Shown: piece by piece, positions 42,513 through 51,606 of the stretch
How the letters are laid out: each line of letters starts with the position of its first letter
How positions within the stretch are numbered: position 1 is the first letter of the stretch
Assembly: GCF_021369635.1 (NCBI RefSeq)
Contig: NZ_JAJNBZ010000001.1
Span: forward strand, 372,001 to 436,000
DNA length: 64,000 nt
Reading direction: 5' to 3'
DNA from: Paenibacillus profundus
GTDB lineage: Bacteria; Bacillota; Bacilli; Paenibacillales; Paenibacillaceae
Position numbers and translations under genes: made by a program
Notes under the pieces: generated by a model
The model's input: only the letters and a program-made list of their open reading frames with translations
Told to the model about the DNA's origin: nothing
Database searches by the model: none

Positions 42513-42539
42513 TAAAAGAAATAAATATTTTGTCGAAAA
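42513..42539 (+). promoter_or_regulatory. Possible SigD promoter of the flagellar operon overlapping a Spo0A box
   Basis: TAAA (42513-42516), 15 bases, GTCGAAAA (42532-42539), against the sigma-28 form TAAA-N15-GCCGATAA. The -10 half matches 6 of 8. A perfect Spo0A-box consensus TTTGTCGAA (42529-42537) overlaps the same -10. Transcription would begin near 42546, about 70 bases before flgB. No convincing SigA promoter is seen in 42380-42614, so this is the best candidate, but it is not proven. Confidence 0.45.
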
Positions 42540-42614
42540 AGAAGGAGAAACGTCAGAAAAGTGGAATAGTTTTTTTAGTTGCTTTAAATTTAAACTAGAT
42601 CAGGAGGGGTCATC

Positions 42615-43019
42615 GTGAACTTATTGAATGGCGTTCATGCGCAACGGTTAGAAGGAGCCATTCAAGCTTCCGTAGCAAGGCAAAATGCGACAGCTAACAA
42701 CATTGCGAATGCCGATACACCTTATTTCAAACGTTCAGACGTTCAATTTGAATCTATTTTGCGTGATCAGATGAGCGGCGGCAGCCTCCAGGGACGTCGC
42801 ACAGACGAGAGACATTTTTATATCGGTCCTGTTCAGTCGACACCGACCCCACGGATCGTTCAAGATCAGATGACGACAATGGGGAATAACAGGAATAATG
42901 TCGACATGGATCGGGAAATGTCAGCGCAGGCGGAGAATCAGTTGAGATATTACACGTTTGTCAAGCAATTGAACCACCAGATTAATATGGTGAGAACCGC
43001 TATGGACGTTAGGAGGTAG
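42615..43019 (+). CDS. flgB: Flagellar basal-body rod protein FlgB
   Basis: Proximal rod protein, 134 residues, first gene of the operon. It has the N-terminal rod motif ARQNATANNIANADTPYFKRSDV and ends with VKQLNHQINMVRTAMDVRR. GTG start with AGGAGGGG 6 bases upstream. A disordered middle (RRTDERHFYIGPVQSTPTPR) is normal. It sits 9 bases before flgC. Confidence 0.97.
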   Translation: MNLLNGVHAQRLEGAIQASVARQNATANNIANADTPYFKRSDVQFESILRDQMSGGSLQGRRTDERHFYIGPVQSTPTPRIVQDQMTTMGNNRNNVDMDREMSAQAENQLRYYTFVKQLNHQINMVRTAMDVRR

Positions 43020-43028
43020 ACATAAGCC

Positions 43029-43481
43029 ATGCAGATCAGCAATAGCTTTCAAATTAGCGCGTCCGGCTTAACCGCCCAAAGGTTGCGTATGGACGTAATC
43101 TCCTCTAACATTGCCAATGCAGACACGACGCGAGCACAATTTGTAGACGGGAAGTTCGTGCCATATCGCCGCAAGGTCGTAGTGATGTCACCAACGGAAT
43201 CGTCATTCAAACAAACTCTGCAGTCTGCTATGGAAGGGCAATCCGCAACCAGAGGTGTCAAAGTGACGCAAATTAAAGAAGATGCATCTGATTTTAAACT
43301 GGTATACAATCCGACCCATCCTGATTCAGATGAGAACGGCTACGTCTCTTTGCCAAATGTCGACATGGCGAAAGAGATGGTCGATATGATTGCGGCAACA
43401 CGCTCTTATGAAGCGAATGTGACGGCGCTCAATGCGTCCAAGTCCATGGTCATGAAAGCATTGGAAATAGGCAAAGGATAA
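43029..43481 (+). CDS. flgC: Flagellar basal-body rod protein FlgC
   Basis: Rod protein, 150 residues. N-terminal FQISASGLTAQRLRMDVISSNIANADTT and C-terminal VDMIAATRSYEANVTALNASKSM coiled-coil motifs are diagnostic. It includes the family loop NPTHPDSDENGYVSLPNVD. Together with FlgB and FliE it forms the proximal rod exported by the type III apparatus. Confidence 0.97.
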   Translation: MQISNSFQISASGLTAQRLRMDVISSNIANADTTRAQFVDGKFVPYRRKVVVMSPTESSFKQTLQSAMEGQSATRGVKVTQIKEDASDFKLVYNPTHPDSDENGYVSLPNVDMAKEMVDMIAATRSYEANVTALNASKSMVMKALEIGKG

Positions 43482-43556
43482 TTGACTACTAATGCGAGTT
43501 GAACAACCTCTGCTAACAACGTAAAGAGCCGTTCATCACCATAGGAGGAGAAGAGA

Positions 43557-43874
43557 ATGATACAGAATACGATGCTACCATTGCAAATGATAACACCTAC
43601 TACATCCTCTGCAGCAGCGTCATTGACCAATAAAGCTGCTACACCTGCAGAAGTGACAAAGTCCTTTGGGAATTTTCTTTCAGATGCTCTTCAGCAAGTC
43701 GATACTCAGGAACAGCAAGTACAGGCAATGAATGACCAGTTTATTCTTGGTGAAGTTGATGTCGATCAACTCATGATCGCCTCAGAGCGTGCGCTTCTAA
43801 GTTTGCAGCTGACAACGCAGGTACGCAACAAGGTTATCGAAGCGTATCAAGATATTATGCGCATGCAGATGTAA
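43557..43874 (+). CDS. fliE: Flagellar hook-basal body protein FliE
   Basis: MS-ring/rod junction protein, 105 residues. C-terminal half is typical: SFGNFLSDALQQVDTQEQQV, LGEVDVDQLMIASERALLSLQLTTQVRNKVIEAYQDIMRMQM. AGGAGGAG precedes the ATG. A 75-base gap separates it from flgC with no terminator. Confidence 0.96.
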   Translation: MIQNTMLPLQMITPTTSSAAASLTNKAATPAEVTKSFGNFLSDALQQVDTQEQQVQAMNDQFILGEVDVDQLMIASERALLSLQLTTQVRNKVIEAYQDIMRMQM

Positions 43875-43914
43875 CGGCGTTTTGTCTTACATAGTTTTGG
43901 TGGGGTGACGTGGA

Positions 43915-45495
43915 GTGAGTGAAAAAGTGAACCAATATCGAGAGCGAATCTCGCAATATTGGACTCAATTTAGTAAGAAACAAAAAATATTACTGTTTTC
44001 GACCGTTGGATTTCTGATTTTAGCTGTTATTATTTTAACTTTTCAGTTTTCTAAGACTGAGTATGAACTTGCTTTCAAAGATTTGAATTCTAACGATGCG
44101 GCTGGCATTATCGAATATTTAAACGGCAACAGCATCCCGTATCAATTGAGTACCGACGGATCGCAAATTTCCGTTCCAAGCGCCTCAGCAGCGAAGGTAA
44201 AAGTGGATGTCGGAGCCCAAGGGATTGTGAAGAATGGATCGATTGGCTTCGAATCGTTCGGTGCTGACGGATTAATGGGCGGTATGACGGACAACGTATT
44301 CGATGTTCGCTACAACAATGCCCTTAACGGTGAAATTGAGCGCTTGCTTCGTCAAATGCAAGGGATACAGGACGCGAAGGCAATTGTAAACCTGCCTAAA
44401 GAAACCGTGTTTGCGACACCTGATCAAGAGCAAGCTTCCGCTTCGATTGTGATGAAGTTCAAACCAGGATATCAACCGAACCAAGCTGCCGTAGACGGCT
44501 ATTTCAATCTCGTAAAGACTGCGGTTCCACATCTCGCCATTGATAATATTACTATCTCTAGCGATGAAGGCCCTATCTTTGCCTCGGATACTATCGGAGG
44601 CGGTTCGAAGAGCATCTTCGGAGAAGTAGACGAGCAGCTAAAGATACAACGTAAATTTGAAAACGACATACGCATGAAAGTGCAAGATTTCTTGAATGGA
44701 TTTATTCCTTCAGACAAGATCAGCGTGCTTGTGTCGGCAAAATTGAACTTCGACAAAGTTGTCAAGCAAGAAGACCTGGTCACTCCTGTGAATACAGAAG
44801 AGATGAAGGGTATCGAGATAAGCGTTCAAGAGCTTCAGGAATCATACAGCGGCAAAGGCGCACAAGAAAGCGGAGTTGCCGGTGTTGGTGACGGAGAAGT
44901 GACAAATTATCCGTCAGCTGCTGGAAGCGGAGACGCGACATCCGAGAAATCTCAGCGCACTATTAATTACGACGTGAATCGAATCAAGAACACGATTGAA
45001 GCTAGTCCATATGCTGTTAAAGATTTAACCATTCACGCCGCGGTTGACTCCGTTGACGTGAGCGCCGAGCAAATCCAAGCGATTGAAAAAGTGCTGCGAA
45101 ACATCGTTGGCGCACAATTGAAAGATTCCGGCACTACATATACAGACGTTGATCTAACGCAAAAAGTTTCTGTTATGACTCAAAATGGTGCTAAAGATGG
45201 AACAGTATCGGACAATAAGAGCATCTCCAACTGGGTATGGTATGGCGCGGGTGCGCTTGCATTACTAGCAGTTGTGGGAGGAATTGCCTATGCGGTCGTA
45301 CGTCGACGCAGACGTGAAGAAGAGGTCTACGAGCCAGATCTGTCGCTGCCGACGCACGTAGAGCTTCCATCGATAGATTTGGAAAATGTAACAGGCGAGC
45401 ATCAAGTGCGCAAACAATTGGAAGGCTTGGCAAAGAAAAAGCCGGACGAATTTGTCAAATTGCTGCGTACATGGCTAGTTGATGAATCGAGGTGA
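43915..45495 (+). CDS. fliF: Flagellar MS-ring protein FliF
   Basis: 526 residues. Membrane spans are at about 22-45 (ILLFSTVGFLILAVIILTF) and 441-463 (WVWYGAGALALLAVVGGIAYAVV), with the large periplasm-equivalent ring-building domains between. These include GSIGFESFGADGLMGGMTDNVF and an LxxxAxVNLPKETVF-type segment. The cytoplasmic C-terminus (KKPDEFVKLLRTWL) binds FliG. GTG start at 43915. The stop lies 5 bases before the fliG ATG. Confidence 0.96.
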   Translation: MSEKVNQYRERISQYWTQFSKKQKILLFSTVGFLILAVIILTFQFSKTEYELAFKDLNSNDAAGIIEYLNGNSIPYQLSTDGSQISVPSASAAKVKVDVGAQGIVKNGSIGFESFGADGLMGGMTDNVFDVRYNNALNGEIERLLRQMQGIQDAKAIVNLPKETVFATPDQEQASASIVMKFKPGYQPNQAAVDGYFNLVKTAVPHLAIDNITISSDEGPIFASDTIGGGSKSIFGEVDEQLKIQRKFENDIRMKVQDFLNGFIPSDKISVLVSAKLNFDKVVKQEDLVTPVNTEEMKGIEISVQELQESYSGKGAQESGVAGVGDGEVTNYPSAAGSGDATSEKSQRTINYDVNRIKNTIEASPYAVKDLTIHAAVDSVDVSAEQIQAIEKVLRNIVGAQLKDSGTTYTDVDLTQKVSVMTQNGAKDGTVSDNKSISNWVWYGAGALALLAVVGGIAYAVVRRRRREEEVYEPDLSLPTHVELPSIDLENVTGEHQVRKQLEGLAKKKPDEFVKLLRTWLVDESR

Positions 45496-45500
45496 GCACA

Positions 45501-46514
45501 ATGGTCAAAAGTAGTTACGGCTTAACGGGCAGACAGAAAGCGGCGATTTTGCTCATCACGCTCGGGCCGGAAGTGTCAGCCCAAATATTTAAACATTTGA
45601 GAGATGAAGAAATAGAGCAGCTGACTCTGGAAATAGCGAATGTGCGTAAAGTCGACGCGGCTGAAAAAGAATCCGTGATGGGCGAGTTTCATCAAATTTG
45701 CTTGGCACAGGAATACATTTCGCAAGGCGGCATCAGTTACGCGAAGGAAATATTGGAGAAGGCGTTAGGGCAGCAAAAAGCGGTTGATATTATCAATCGC
45801 CTTACTGCAACGCTGCAAGTGAGACCGTTTGACTTTGCCCGTAAAGCGGATGCGTCACAAATTTTCAACTTTATTCAGAACGAAAATGTTCAAACGATTG
45901 CATTGGTGCTATCTTACTTGCAAACGGAGCAGGCTTCGACCATTCTATCTTCCTTGTCACCGGAGAAACAAGCGGATGTCGCTAGACGGGTGGCACTGAT
46001 GGACAGCACATCGCCAGAAGTCATCAATCAGGTCGAACGGGTGCTGGAGCAGAAGCTCTCCTCGACAGTGACGCAAGATTATACGAGTGCCGGCGGCATC
46101 GAGTCTGTCGTTAAGATTTTGAATGGTGTCGACCGTGGTACAGAACGGACGATTTTGGATTCTCTCGAAATTCAAGATCCGGAGCTGGCAGAAGAAATCA
46201 AGAAGAGAATGTTTGTATTCGAGGATATTGTCAATATCGACAATCGCTCAATACAGCGCATTATTCGTGACATTGATAATGCAGATCTTCAATTGGCGCT
46301 TAAAGTGGCAAGTGAAGAAGTTCGCGAAGTTATTTTCCGCAATATGTCGAAACGTATGGCGGATACCTTCAAAGAAGAAATGGAATTTATGGGTCCTGTA
46401 CGGCTGCGTGATGTGGAAGAAGCACAGACCCGTATCGTGTCTACTATTCGCCGCTTAGAGGAAGCAGGCGAGATCATCATTGCGCGTGGTGGAGGAGATG
46501 ATATCGTTGTCTAA
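45501..46514 (+). CDS. fliG: Flagellar motor switch protein FliG
   Basis: Rotor protein that transmits stator torque and links FliF to FliM. It has 337 residues: LTGRQKAAILLITLGPEVSAQIFKHL, the middle FARKADASQIFNFIQNENVQTIALVLSYL, EHPQ-like hinge variant, and the torque helix region RNMSKRMADTFKEEMEFMGPVRLRDVEEAQ. ATG 45501 has GAGGTGA in front; a GTG at 45492 overlapping fliF is in frame but less likely. Confidence 0.97.
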   Translation: MVKSSYGLTGRQKAAILLITLGPEVSAQIFKHLRDEEIEQLTLEIANVRKVDAAEKESVMGEFHQICLAQEYISQGGISYAKEILEKALGQQKAVDIINRLTATLQVRPFDFARKADASQIFNFIQNENVQTIALVLSYLQTEQASTILSSLSPEKQADVARRVALMDSTSPEVINQVERVLEQKLSSTVTQDYTSAGGIESVVKILNGVDRGTERTILDSLEIQDPELAEEIKKRMFVFEDIVNIDNRSIQRIIRDIDNADLQLALKVASEEVREVIFRNMSKRMADTFKEEMEFMGPVRLRDVEEAQTRIVSTIRRLEEAGEIIIARGGGDDIVV

Positions 46515-47352
46515 CGTCATCAAATCATCTCAGTATGTCCCTGTAGAACAGATGAGAATGCTGGAAGCGGTTCGTCGCCATCAGCAACAGCAGGTGGCGG
46601 ATGACGTTCCCGCTCCCCAACCACTGACGGAAGAAATCGTCCTTAATCAAGATGAAGAGCTGGCCAATCTGCGCCAATCGATTTTGGATGACGCGCAGTC
46701 GTTTGCCGAAGAACATCTGAAGAGCGCTACGGAAGAAGCCGAACGCATGTTGGAAGAGGCGCGTTCTGAGATCGATGCCTGGTGGGAAGAACGGCGTGGA
46801 AGTGACGAGGCGTTAGTAGAGTCGAAGCGGGAAGCAGGCTATGCGCAAGGTTATCAAGAAGGAATGCAGCAAGCGGAGCAGGAAATTCAGCAGGCTTATG
46901 AACGCAAGCTGTCCGAGGCGCAGGCTGTATTGGAGCAAGCCTATAAGGCGAAAGAACAGATTATTCAAGAGGCGGAGCCATTTGTAGTATCGCTTAGCTG
47001 TTCGGTAGCTGAAAAGGTCATTGGGCGGCAGTTGGCATTGGAACCCGATATTGCCGTCGAAATGGTCCGCAAGACACTCTCCCGCAAACGGGAGAGCGGA
47101 ACGATTACGGTATGCGTGTCGCCTCAACAATTCGCTTACGTTCATGCGGCGCGCGAAGAGTTGAGTCTGGCAGTGGATTCGCAAGCGGAACTGCAAATTA
47201 TTCCGGATTCCAGTGTCCATGATAGCGGATGTGTCGTACGTTCAGCATTGGGCAGTATTGATGCACGAATCGATACGCAGCTTGCCGAAATCAAAAAGGC
47301 GTTAATGCAGGTTGCAATGCAGCATGAGGAGCGCGACGGCGATGAGTCTTGA
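46498..47352 (+). CDS. fliH: Flagellar assembly protein FliH
   Basis: Regulator that holds the FliI ATPase inactive and delivers it to the export gate. About 284 residues. A long acidic coiled coil (about 50-140: AEEHLKSATEEAERMLEEARSEID, then repeated KREAGYAQGYQEGMQQAEQEI) is followed by the V-ATPase subunit E-like C-terminal domain SLSCSVAEKVIGRQLALEPDIAVEMVRKTL. The start is unsure: ATG 46498 lies 3 bases after GGAGG, while TTG 46507 is better spaced. Either way it overlaps fliG. It also overlaps fliI by 11 bases. Confidence 0.93.
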   Translation: MISLSNVIKSSQYVPVEQMRMLEAVRRHQQQQVADDVPAPQPLTEEIVLNQDEELANLRQSILDDAQSFAEEHLKSATEEAERMLEEARSEIDAWWEERRGSDEALVESKREAGYAQGYQEGMQQAEQEIQQAYERKLSEAQAVLEQAYKAKEQIIQEAEPFVVSLSCSVAEKVIGRQLALEPDIAVEMVRKTLSRKRESGTITVCVSPQQFAYVHAAREELSLAVDSQAELQIIPDSSVHDSGCVVRSALGSIDARIDTQLAEIKKALMQVAMQHEERDGDES

Positions 47353-48670
47353 TTACAAATGGAATTCAAACAAGTATATAGATTATTTGCAGCGCATCGA
47401 TCCTGTCCGCGTAAACGGCAAGGTGACGCAAGTAATCGGCTTGATGGTGGAATCCGAAGGACCGGACGCCAGCGTAGGTGAAGTCTGTCACATCTATCCA
47501 AGCAAGGGCAGTGAGCCGTTGCTGGCCGAGGTGGTTGGATTCCGGGATAACAAAGTGCTGCTTATGCCCTTGGGAGATCTGCAGTCGATCGGTCCCGGCT
47601 GCGACGTAGTCGGGACCGGAAAGCCGTTAAGTGTCTCCGTCGGTTCGGAGCTGCTCGGTAAAGTGCTGGACGGATTAGGGCAACCGTTGGATGGCTCGTT
47701 TTTGCCGACACGGATGCCGCACTATTCGACGACGAATATCCCTTCCAATCCGCTCCAACGCCCGCGTGTTCGCGAACCTATCGGTGTCGGCGTACGAGCG
47801 ATCGACGGACTATTGACGATTGGCAATGGTCAACGTGTAGGTATCTTTGCCGGCTCCGGCGTGGGAAAGAGCACGCTGCTCGGCATGATTGCCCGCAATA
47901 CGGCTGCCGATGTCAACGTCATTGCTCTCATTGGTGAACGCGGCCGCGAAGTGCTTGAATTTATCGAGCGGGATTTGGGCCCGGAAGGGTTGGCTCGTTC
48001 GGTCGTCATCGTCGCTACTTCGGACCAGCCGGCTCTCGTGCGCATTAAAGGGGCGCTCATTGCTACGACCATTGCCGAGTATTTCCGGGATCGGGGCATG
48101 AATGTCATGCTCATGATGGATTCGGTCACTCGGTACGCGATGGCCATGCGCGAAGTCGGACTAGCTGTCGGTGAACCGCCTGCAACGCGAGGATATACCC
48201 CTTCCGTATTTGCGAGCTTGCCTAAGCTGTTGGAACGTTCCGGAACGGGCCCGAGCGGTTCGATTACGGCGTTCTATACCGTATTGGTGGACGGAGACGA
48301 TATGAATGAACCGATTGCCGATGCAGTGCGTGGAATTTTGGACGGTCATATCGTGCTGAATCGCAATATCGCGAACAAGGGACACTTTCCGGCGATTGAT
48401 GTACTATCAAGCATCAGCCGGGTCATGAAGGATATCGTGCCACAGGAGCATCAGCTTGCGGCTGAACGGCTCAAGCGACTATTAGCGGTCTACCGCGAAT
48501 CAGAAGATTTAATCAATATCGGCGCCTATCAGCCGGGCAGCAATCCGGCAATTGATGAGGCCATGCAATATATCGAAGACATTCATGCCTTTACGAAGCA
48601 GCGCATTGAAGAGCGTGCTCCGTATGAAGAGACAATCGAACGACTACTACTGCAATTTCCGGGGAGTTGA
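47342..48670 (+). CDS. fliI: Flagellum-specific ATPase FliI
   Basis: Hexameric type III export ATPase, F1-beta related, 442 residues. Walker A GSGVGKS at 171-177, RGREVLEFIERDLG, Walker B region VMLMMDSVTRYAMAMREVGLAVGEPP, TRGYTPSVFASLPKLLERSG. ATG 47342 has GAGGAGCG upstream. The in-frame GTG-like upstream part inside fliH is rejected. Works with FliH and FliJ at the base of the export gate. Confidence 0.98.
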   Translation: MSLDYKWNSNKYIDYLQRIDPVRVNGKVTQVIGLMVESEGPDASVGEVCHIYPSKGSEPLLAEVVGFRDNKVLLMPLGDLQSIGPGCDVVGTGKPLSVSVGSELLGKVLDGLGQPLDGSFLPTRMPHYSTTNIPSNPLQRPRVREPIGVGVRAIDGLLTIGNGQRVGIFAGSGVGKSTLLGMIARNTAADVNVIALIGERGREVLEFIERDLGPEGLARSVVIVATSDQPALVRIKGALIATTIAEYFRDRGMNVMLMMDSVTRYAMAMREVGLAVGEPPATRGYTPSVFASLPKLLERSGTGPSGSITAFYTVLVDGDDMNEPIADAVRGILDGHIVLNRNIANKGHFPAIDVLSSISRVMKDIVPQEHQLAAERLKRLLAVYRESEDLINIGAYQPGSNPAIDEAMQYIEDIHAFTKQRIEERAPYEETIERLLLQFPGS

Positions 48671-48677
48671 CTAGACG

Positions 48678-49124
48678 GTGCGGGCTTTTCAGTATTCGTT
48701 TCAAAAAGTTCTTGATCTAAAGACAAACGAAAAAAAACAAGCGGAATGGATATTGTCAGAAGCGATGGGACGCTTGCAAGCGGAAGAGAAGCAATTGCAG
48801 CATTGCCTTCTGGAAATGGAGTCAGTCAGGAAGAAAATGCAGCAAAGCATCGACGCATGTGCGCCGGCTGCGGACATACAAGCATGGCAGCAGTACATAT
48901 CTCACCTGGAAGGTCAAGTTCATCTTGCTCGCAAGCGGGTCTATTCGGCTGAAATACAAGTTCGTGACAAGCAAAGCAAGCTTGCCGAACGAATGACCGA
49001 TGAAAAGGTATGGACAAAGGCTCGAGAAAAAGCGGAGACAAACTTTAAACGTCAAATGGCGTTATGGGAGCAAAACGAATTGGACGAACTCGCTACCGTC
49101 CGTTATCATATGGCCGCTCGCTAG
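48678..49124 (+). CDS. fliJ: Flagellar export protein FliJ
   Basis: 148 residues, almost wholly helical coiled coil: FQYSFQKVLDLKTNEKKQAEWILSEA, ERMTDEKVWTKAREKAETNFKRQM. It resembles the F1 gamma stalk that sits in the FliI ring. GTG start at 48678, GGGGAG 11 bases upstream. Sequence is poorly conserved in this family; position after fliI supports the call. Confidence 0.93.
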   Translation: MRAFQYSFQKVLDLKTNEKKQAEWILSEAMGRLQAEEKQLQHCLLEMESVRKKMQQSIDACAPAADIQAWQQYISHLEGQVHLARKRVYSAEIQVRDKQSKLAERMTDEKVWTKAREKAETNFKRQMALWEQNELDELATVRYHMAAR

Positions 49125-49175
49125 AACAACGACGGAAGACGGTTCGACCCCGCCGCTTCAGCAGGAGGGATGACG

Positions 49176-50114
49176 GTGTCAGAGATGAAGACAGAAGAAA
49201 AGGAAAGCAATTATTCGGGTTTTGAACGGTTTTTGTTCTTTGCGACCCCCATTTTGTTTACGATTGTGCTCATAGCTGTGCTGCTTACATTGTTTAATGC
49301 GAATTGGCGCAATCATGTGCTGTCCTTAGCTGAGCAAATTCCAATTGTGAACGAATGGATCTCCTCTGATCAAGATAAGTCCGACGATAAGAAGGATGAA
49401 AAGAAGGATGAAAAGAAGGAGAAAAAAGAGAAGAAAGACGTGGAGAAGGAACAAGCCGAACAAATTACGGAATTAAAAGCGTTATTGGCCTCGAAGGACG
49501 CGGATTTACGCAACTTGGCAGACGAGCGCAAGTCGCTTGAAGGCAAAGTGGGCGATTTGTCCAAGCAACTGCAAGAGGTGAAGCAAAAACGCCAAGAAGA
49601 AACGGCTTCATCTGAAGAGTACGATCGGCAAATTAAAGACTTAGCGAATATGTATGCGAAAATGATGCCGAGCAAAGCCGCTCCGGTATTAGAAAATTTG
49701 TCGAAAGAAGAGCTCGTTCTCGTCCTTGACGCGATGAAGCAAGAAGACCGCGTGAAAGTGCTGGAGAAGATGAATCCGAAGGTGGCTGCTGAAGCTTCCA
49801 TTATGCTAAAAGACGTAAAGCCAGCTGACGATTTGAAAATTAAGGCGCTGCAGTCAAGGCTGAAAAAGAATGAGACTGCGAAGCAAGCCAGCACAGGGCT
49901 GGATCGTACGCAACTTAGCCAAACGTTTGCTAATATGACGCCAAAGAGCGGTGCCAGCATTTTGTTGGAAACGGCTAAGATCAGCCCGGATAAAGCATTG
50001 GCGGTGTTGAACGCTGTAGACGATGCAGCGCGTTCCAGACTGCTTAATGCGATGACCGATGCAGACAAGGAAGCGACGGCCAAATTGGTGTCGAAGCTGC
50101 TGCCTAGCAATTAA
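49176..50114 (+). CDS. ylxF: MotE/YlxF-like magnesium-transporter-N-domain flagellar protein
   Basis: 312 residues. One membrane span (about 20-42, FFATPILFTIVLIAVLLTLF), a run of charged tandem repeats rich in KKDE (bases about 49376-49450), a coiled coil (about 90-150), then an MgtE_N-like domain: YAKMMPSKAAPVLENLSKEELVLVLDAMKQEDRVKVLEKM. A second similar segment is FANMTPKSGASILLETAKISPDKAL. GTG 49176 is 7 bases after GGAGG; the ATG at 49170 is too close. In other bacteria MotE proteins chaperone stator (MotC) assembly; YlxF in Bacillus is less well defined. Confidence 0.9.
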   Translation: MSEMKTEEKESNYSGFERFLFFATPILFTIVLIAVLLTLFNANWRNHVLSLAEQIPIVNEWISSDQDKSDDKKDEKKDEKKEKKEKKDVEKEQAEQITELKALLASKDADLRNLADERKSLEGKVGDLSKQLQEVKQKRQEETASSEEYDRQIKDLANMYAKMMPSKAAPVLENLSKEELVLVLDAMKQEDRVKVLEKMNPKVAAEASIMLKDVKPADDLKIKALQSRLKKNETAKQASTGLDRTQLSQTFANMTPKSGASILLETAKISPDKALAVLNAVDDAARSRLLNAMTDADKEATAKLVSKLLPSN

Positions 50115-50144
50115 AAAGCATTAACGGAAGGAGGTGAAATAAAT

Positions 50145-51560
50145 ATGTCAGGAGCAATATCCAACGTGTCAGCCAGCAATGCGGCTTCGTTCCTCGGTGG
50201 TGTACAAGCCAAAGGAACCGGAGCAGGTGAGGGGAACTTCTGGGTTTCCTTGTCGCAATGTATGAATGGCACCGGAGAGCAGGCTGCTTCCGCTAACAAT
50301 CCCAACGGGTTGTTCGTCACGCAAGAAGGATTGGGCAATCTGCTTCAAGGGGAAACAGAACAATTAGCAGCTGCGTTGGACCAATTATTTGCCGAACCGT
50401 TGAAGTTGGCGGATGAGCAGCTGGAAGCAAACCCGGAGTTATTGGCTGCGCTGCAGCAATGGGTGCTTCAGGCACAGCAATGGCTATCCGCCCAACCATC
50501 TGCAGAAGCAAATGCAGCGGGTAATATTCAAGCGCTGACGGAGCAGCCTGAGACGATTACTCTTGCTGTCCGCGATGTTATGCAACAGTTGTCTGAGCTT
50601 ATGGCCCAAGGAGAAGGTGAAGACGGACAATCCGTACAACACTTGCTGAATGGAACATTAACCGCAGCTATTGTGAGCAACGAGCATGCATCTGGTTTAA
50701 CTCAACGGAAAGACCAGTCTGCATTGCAGCAAACGAATGACGAAGGCTTTGAACCGCTCGTGCAAGCTTCTATCACTAATAATGGACATGTTGGGCGTTC
50801 GGCCGAGGCAGTCAAGTGGATTCAGCAGCTGTCCAACGCATTGAATCAAGCTGTGGAGAGCAACACTACGACACCTGTGCAAGGCACGACCTTTGCAGCT
50901 CATCTCAATGGCGCACAGAATAACATGCTCGGAACTGTATTGAACGCTCCGGCTGTACAGAGCAATGCATTGGCGGCCGATTCAAGCGACAGCACGGCAG
51001 ACGTGGAGCTCCAGGCTCATCCTAACCAGGTCACGACAGCGGGCCAGTTAGCGCTGCGCCAAGAAGGGATTAACACTGCAAAGCAAATCCCGGTCGTTCA
51101 TGCAGATCGGTTCGCCGACGAAATGGCTGGCTTCGTGGTGAAGCAGCTTCGCTTCAGCAAGCTGGGTAATGTGTCCGAAGCGAAAATATCATTGTACCCA
51201 GAGCACTTAGGTCAGGTTGATGTCCGCCTAACGATGCAAAACGGTCAATTGACGGCACGCTTCATGACGGAACACGGTATGGCTAAGGATATGCTGGAGC
51301 AACAAATGTCGCTCTTGCGCGGCGCTCTTCAAACCCAAGGCATTCAAGTAGACAAGCTTGAAGTGTCGCAGCAGCCGGCTTCTGCTCTGTCATCCTCGAT
51401 GTTCCAGGAACAGAGACAGCCGAATGCCAATCGTCAGCAAACCTCTGAGCGAAGCTCGAAGCAACGCAAAGCATCGGAAATCGATGAACTGAATGAAGCG
51501 CTTGAAGCTAAAGCTCAGCAAGATTTGCATGAGAACTCAACGTTTACTGCCAGCGTGTAA
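50145..51560 (+). CDS. fliK: Flagellar hook-length control protein FliK
   Basis: Molecular ruler that sets hook length and triggers the FlhB specificity switch. It has 471 residues. A long Gln/Ala/Asn-rich, low-complexity N-terminal ruler (1-310) precedes the conserved C-terminal domain: FVVKQLRFSKLGNVSEAKISLYPEHLGQVDVRLTMQNGQLTARFMTEH and ALQTQGIQVDKLEVSQQ. AAGGAGGTG precedes the ATG. The last 50 residues are a charged, Gln-rich tail. Confidence 0.95.
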   Translation: MSGAISNVSASNAASFLGGVQAKGTGAGEGNFWVSLSQCMNGTGEQAASANNPNGLFVTQEGLGNLLQGETEQLAAALDQLFAEPLKLADEQLEANPELLAALQQWVLQAQQWLSAQPSAEANAAGNIQALTEQPETITLAVRDVMQQLSELMAQGEGEDGQSVQHLLNGTLTAAIVSNEHASGLTQRKDQSALQQTNDEGFEPLVQASITNNGHVGRSAEAVKWIQQLSNALNQAVESNTTTPVQGTTFAAHLNGAQNNMLGTVLNAPAVQSNALAADSSDSTADVELQAHPNQVTTAGQLALRQEGINTAKQIPVVHADRFADEMAGFVVKQLRFSKLGNVSEAKISLYPEHLGQVDVRLTMQNGQLTARFMTEHGMAKDMLEQQMSLLRGALQTQGIQVDKLEVSQQPASALSSSMFQEQRQPNANRQQTSERSSKQRKASEIDELNEALEAKAQQDLHENSTFTASV

Positions 51561-51606
51561 ATGAACACATGCGCTGCCATTCAAGAAACGGGTAAGGAGG
51601 TGTAGG

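Noticed and set aside
42306-42515. 69-codon frame between hslU and flgB
   Set aside because: Runs through a strong intrinsic terminator and Spo0A-like boxes and lacks a binding site.
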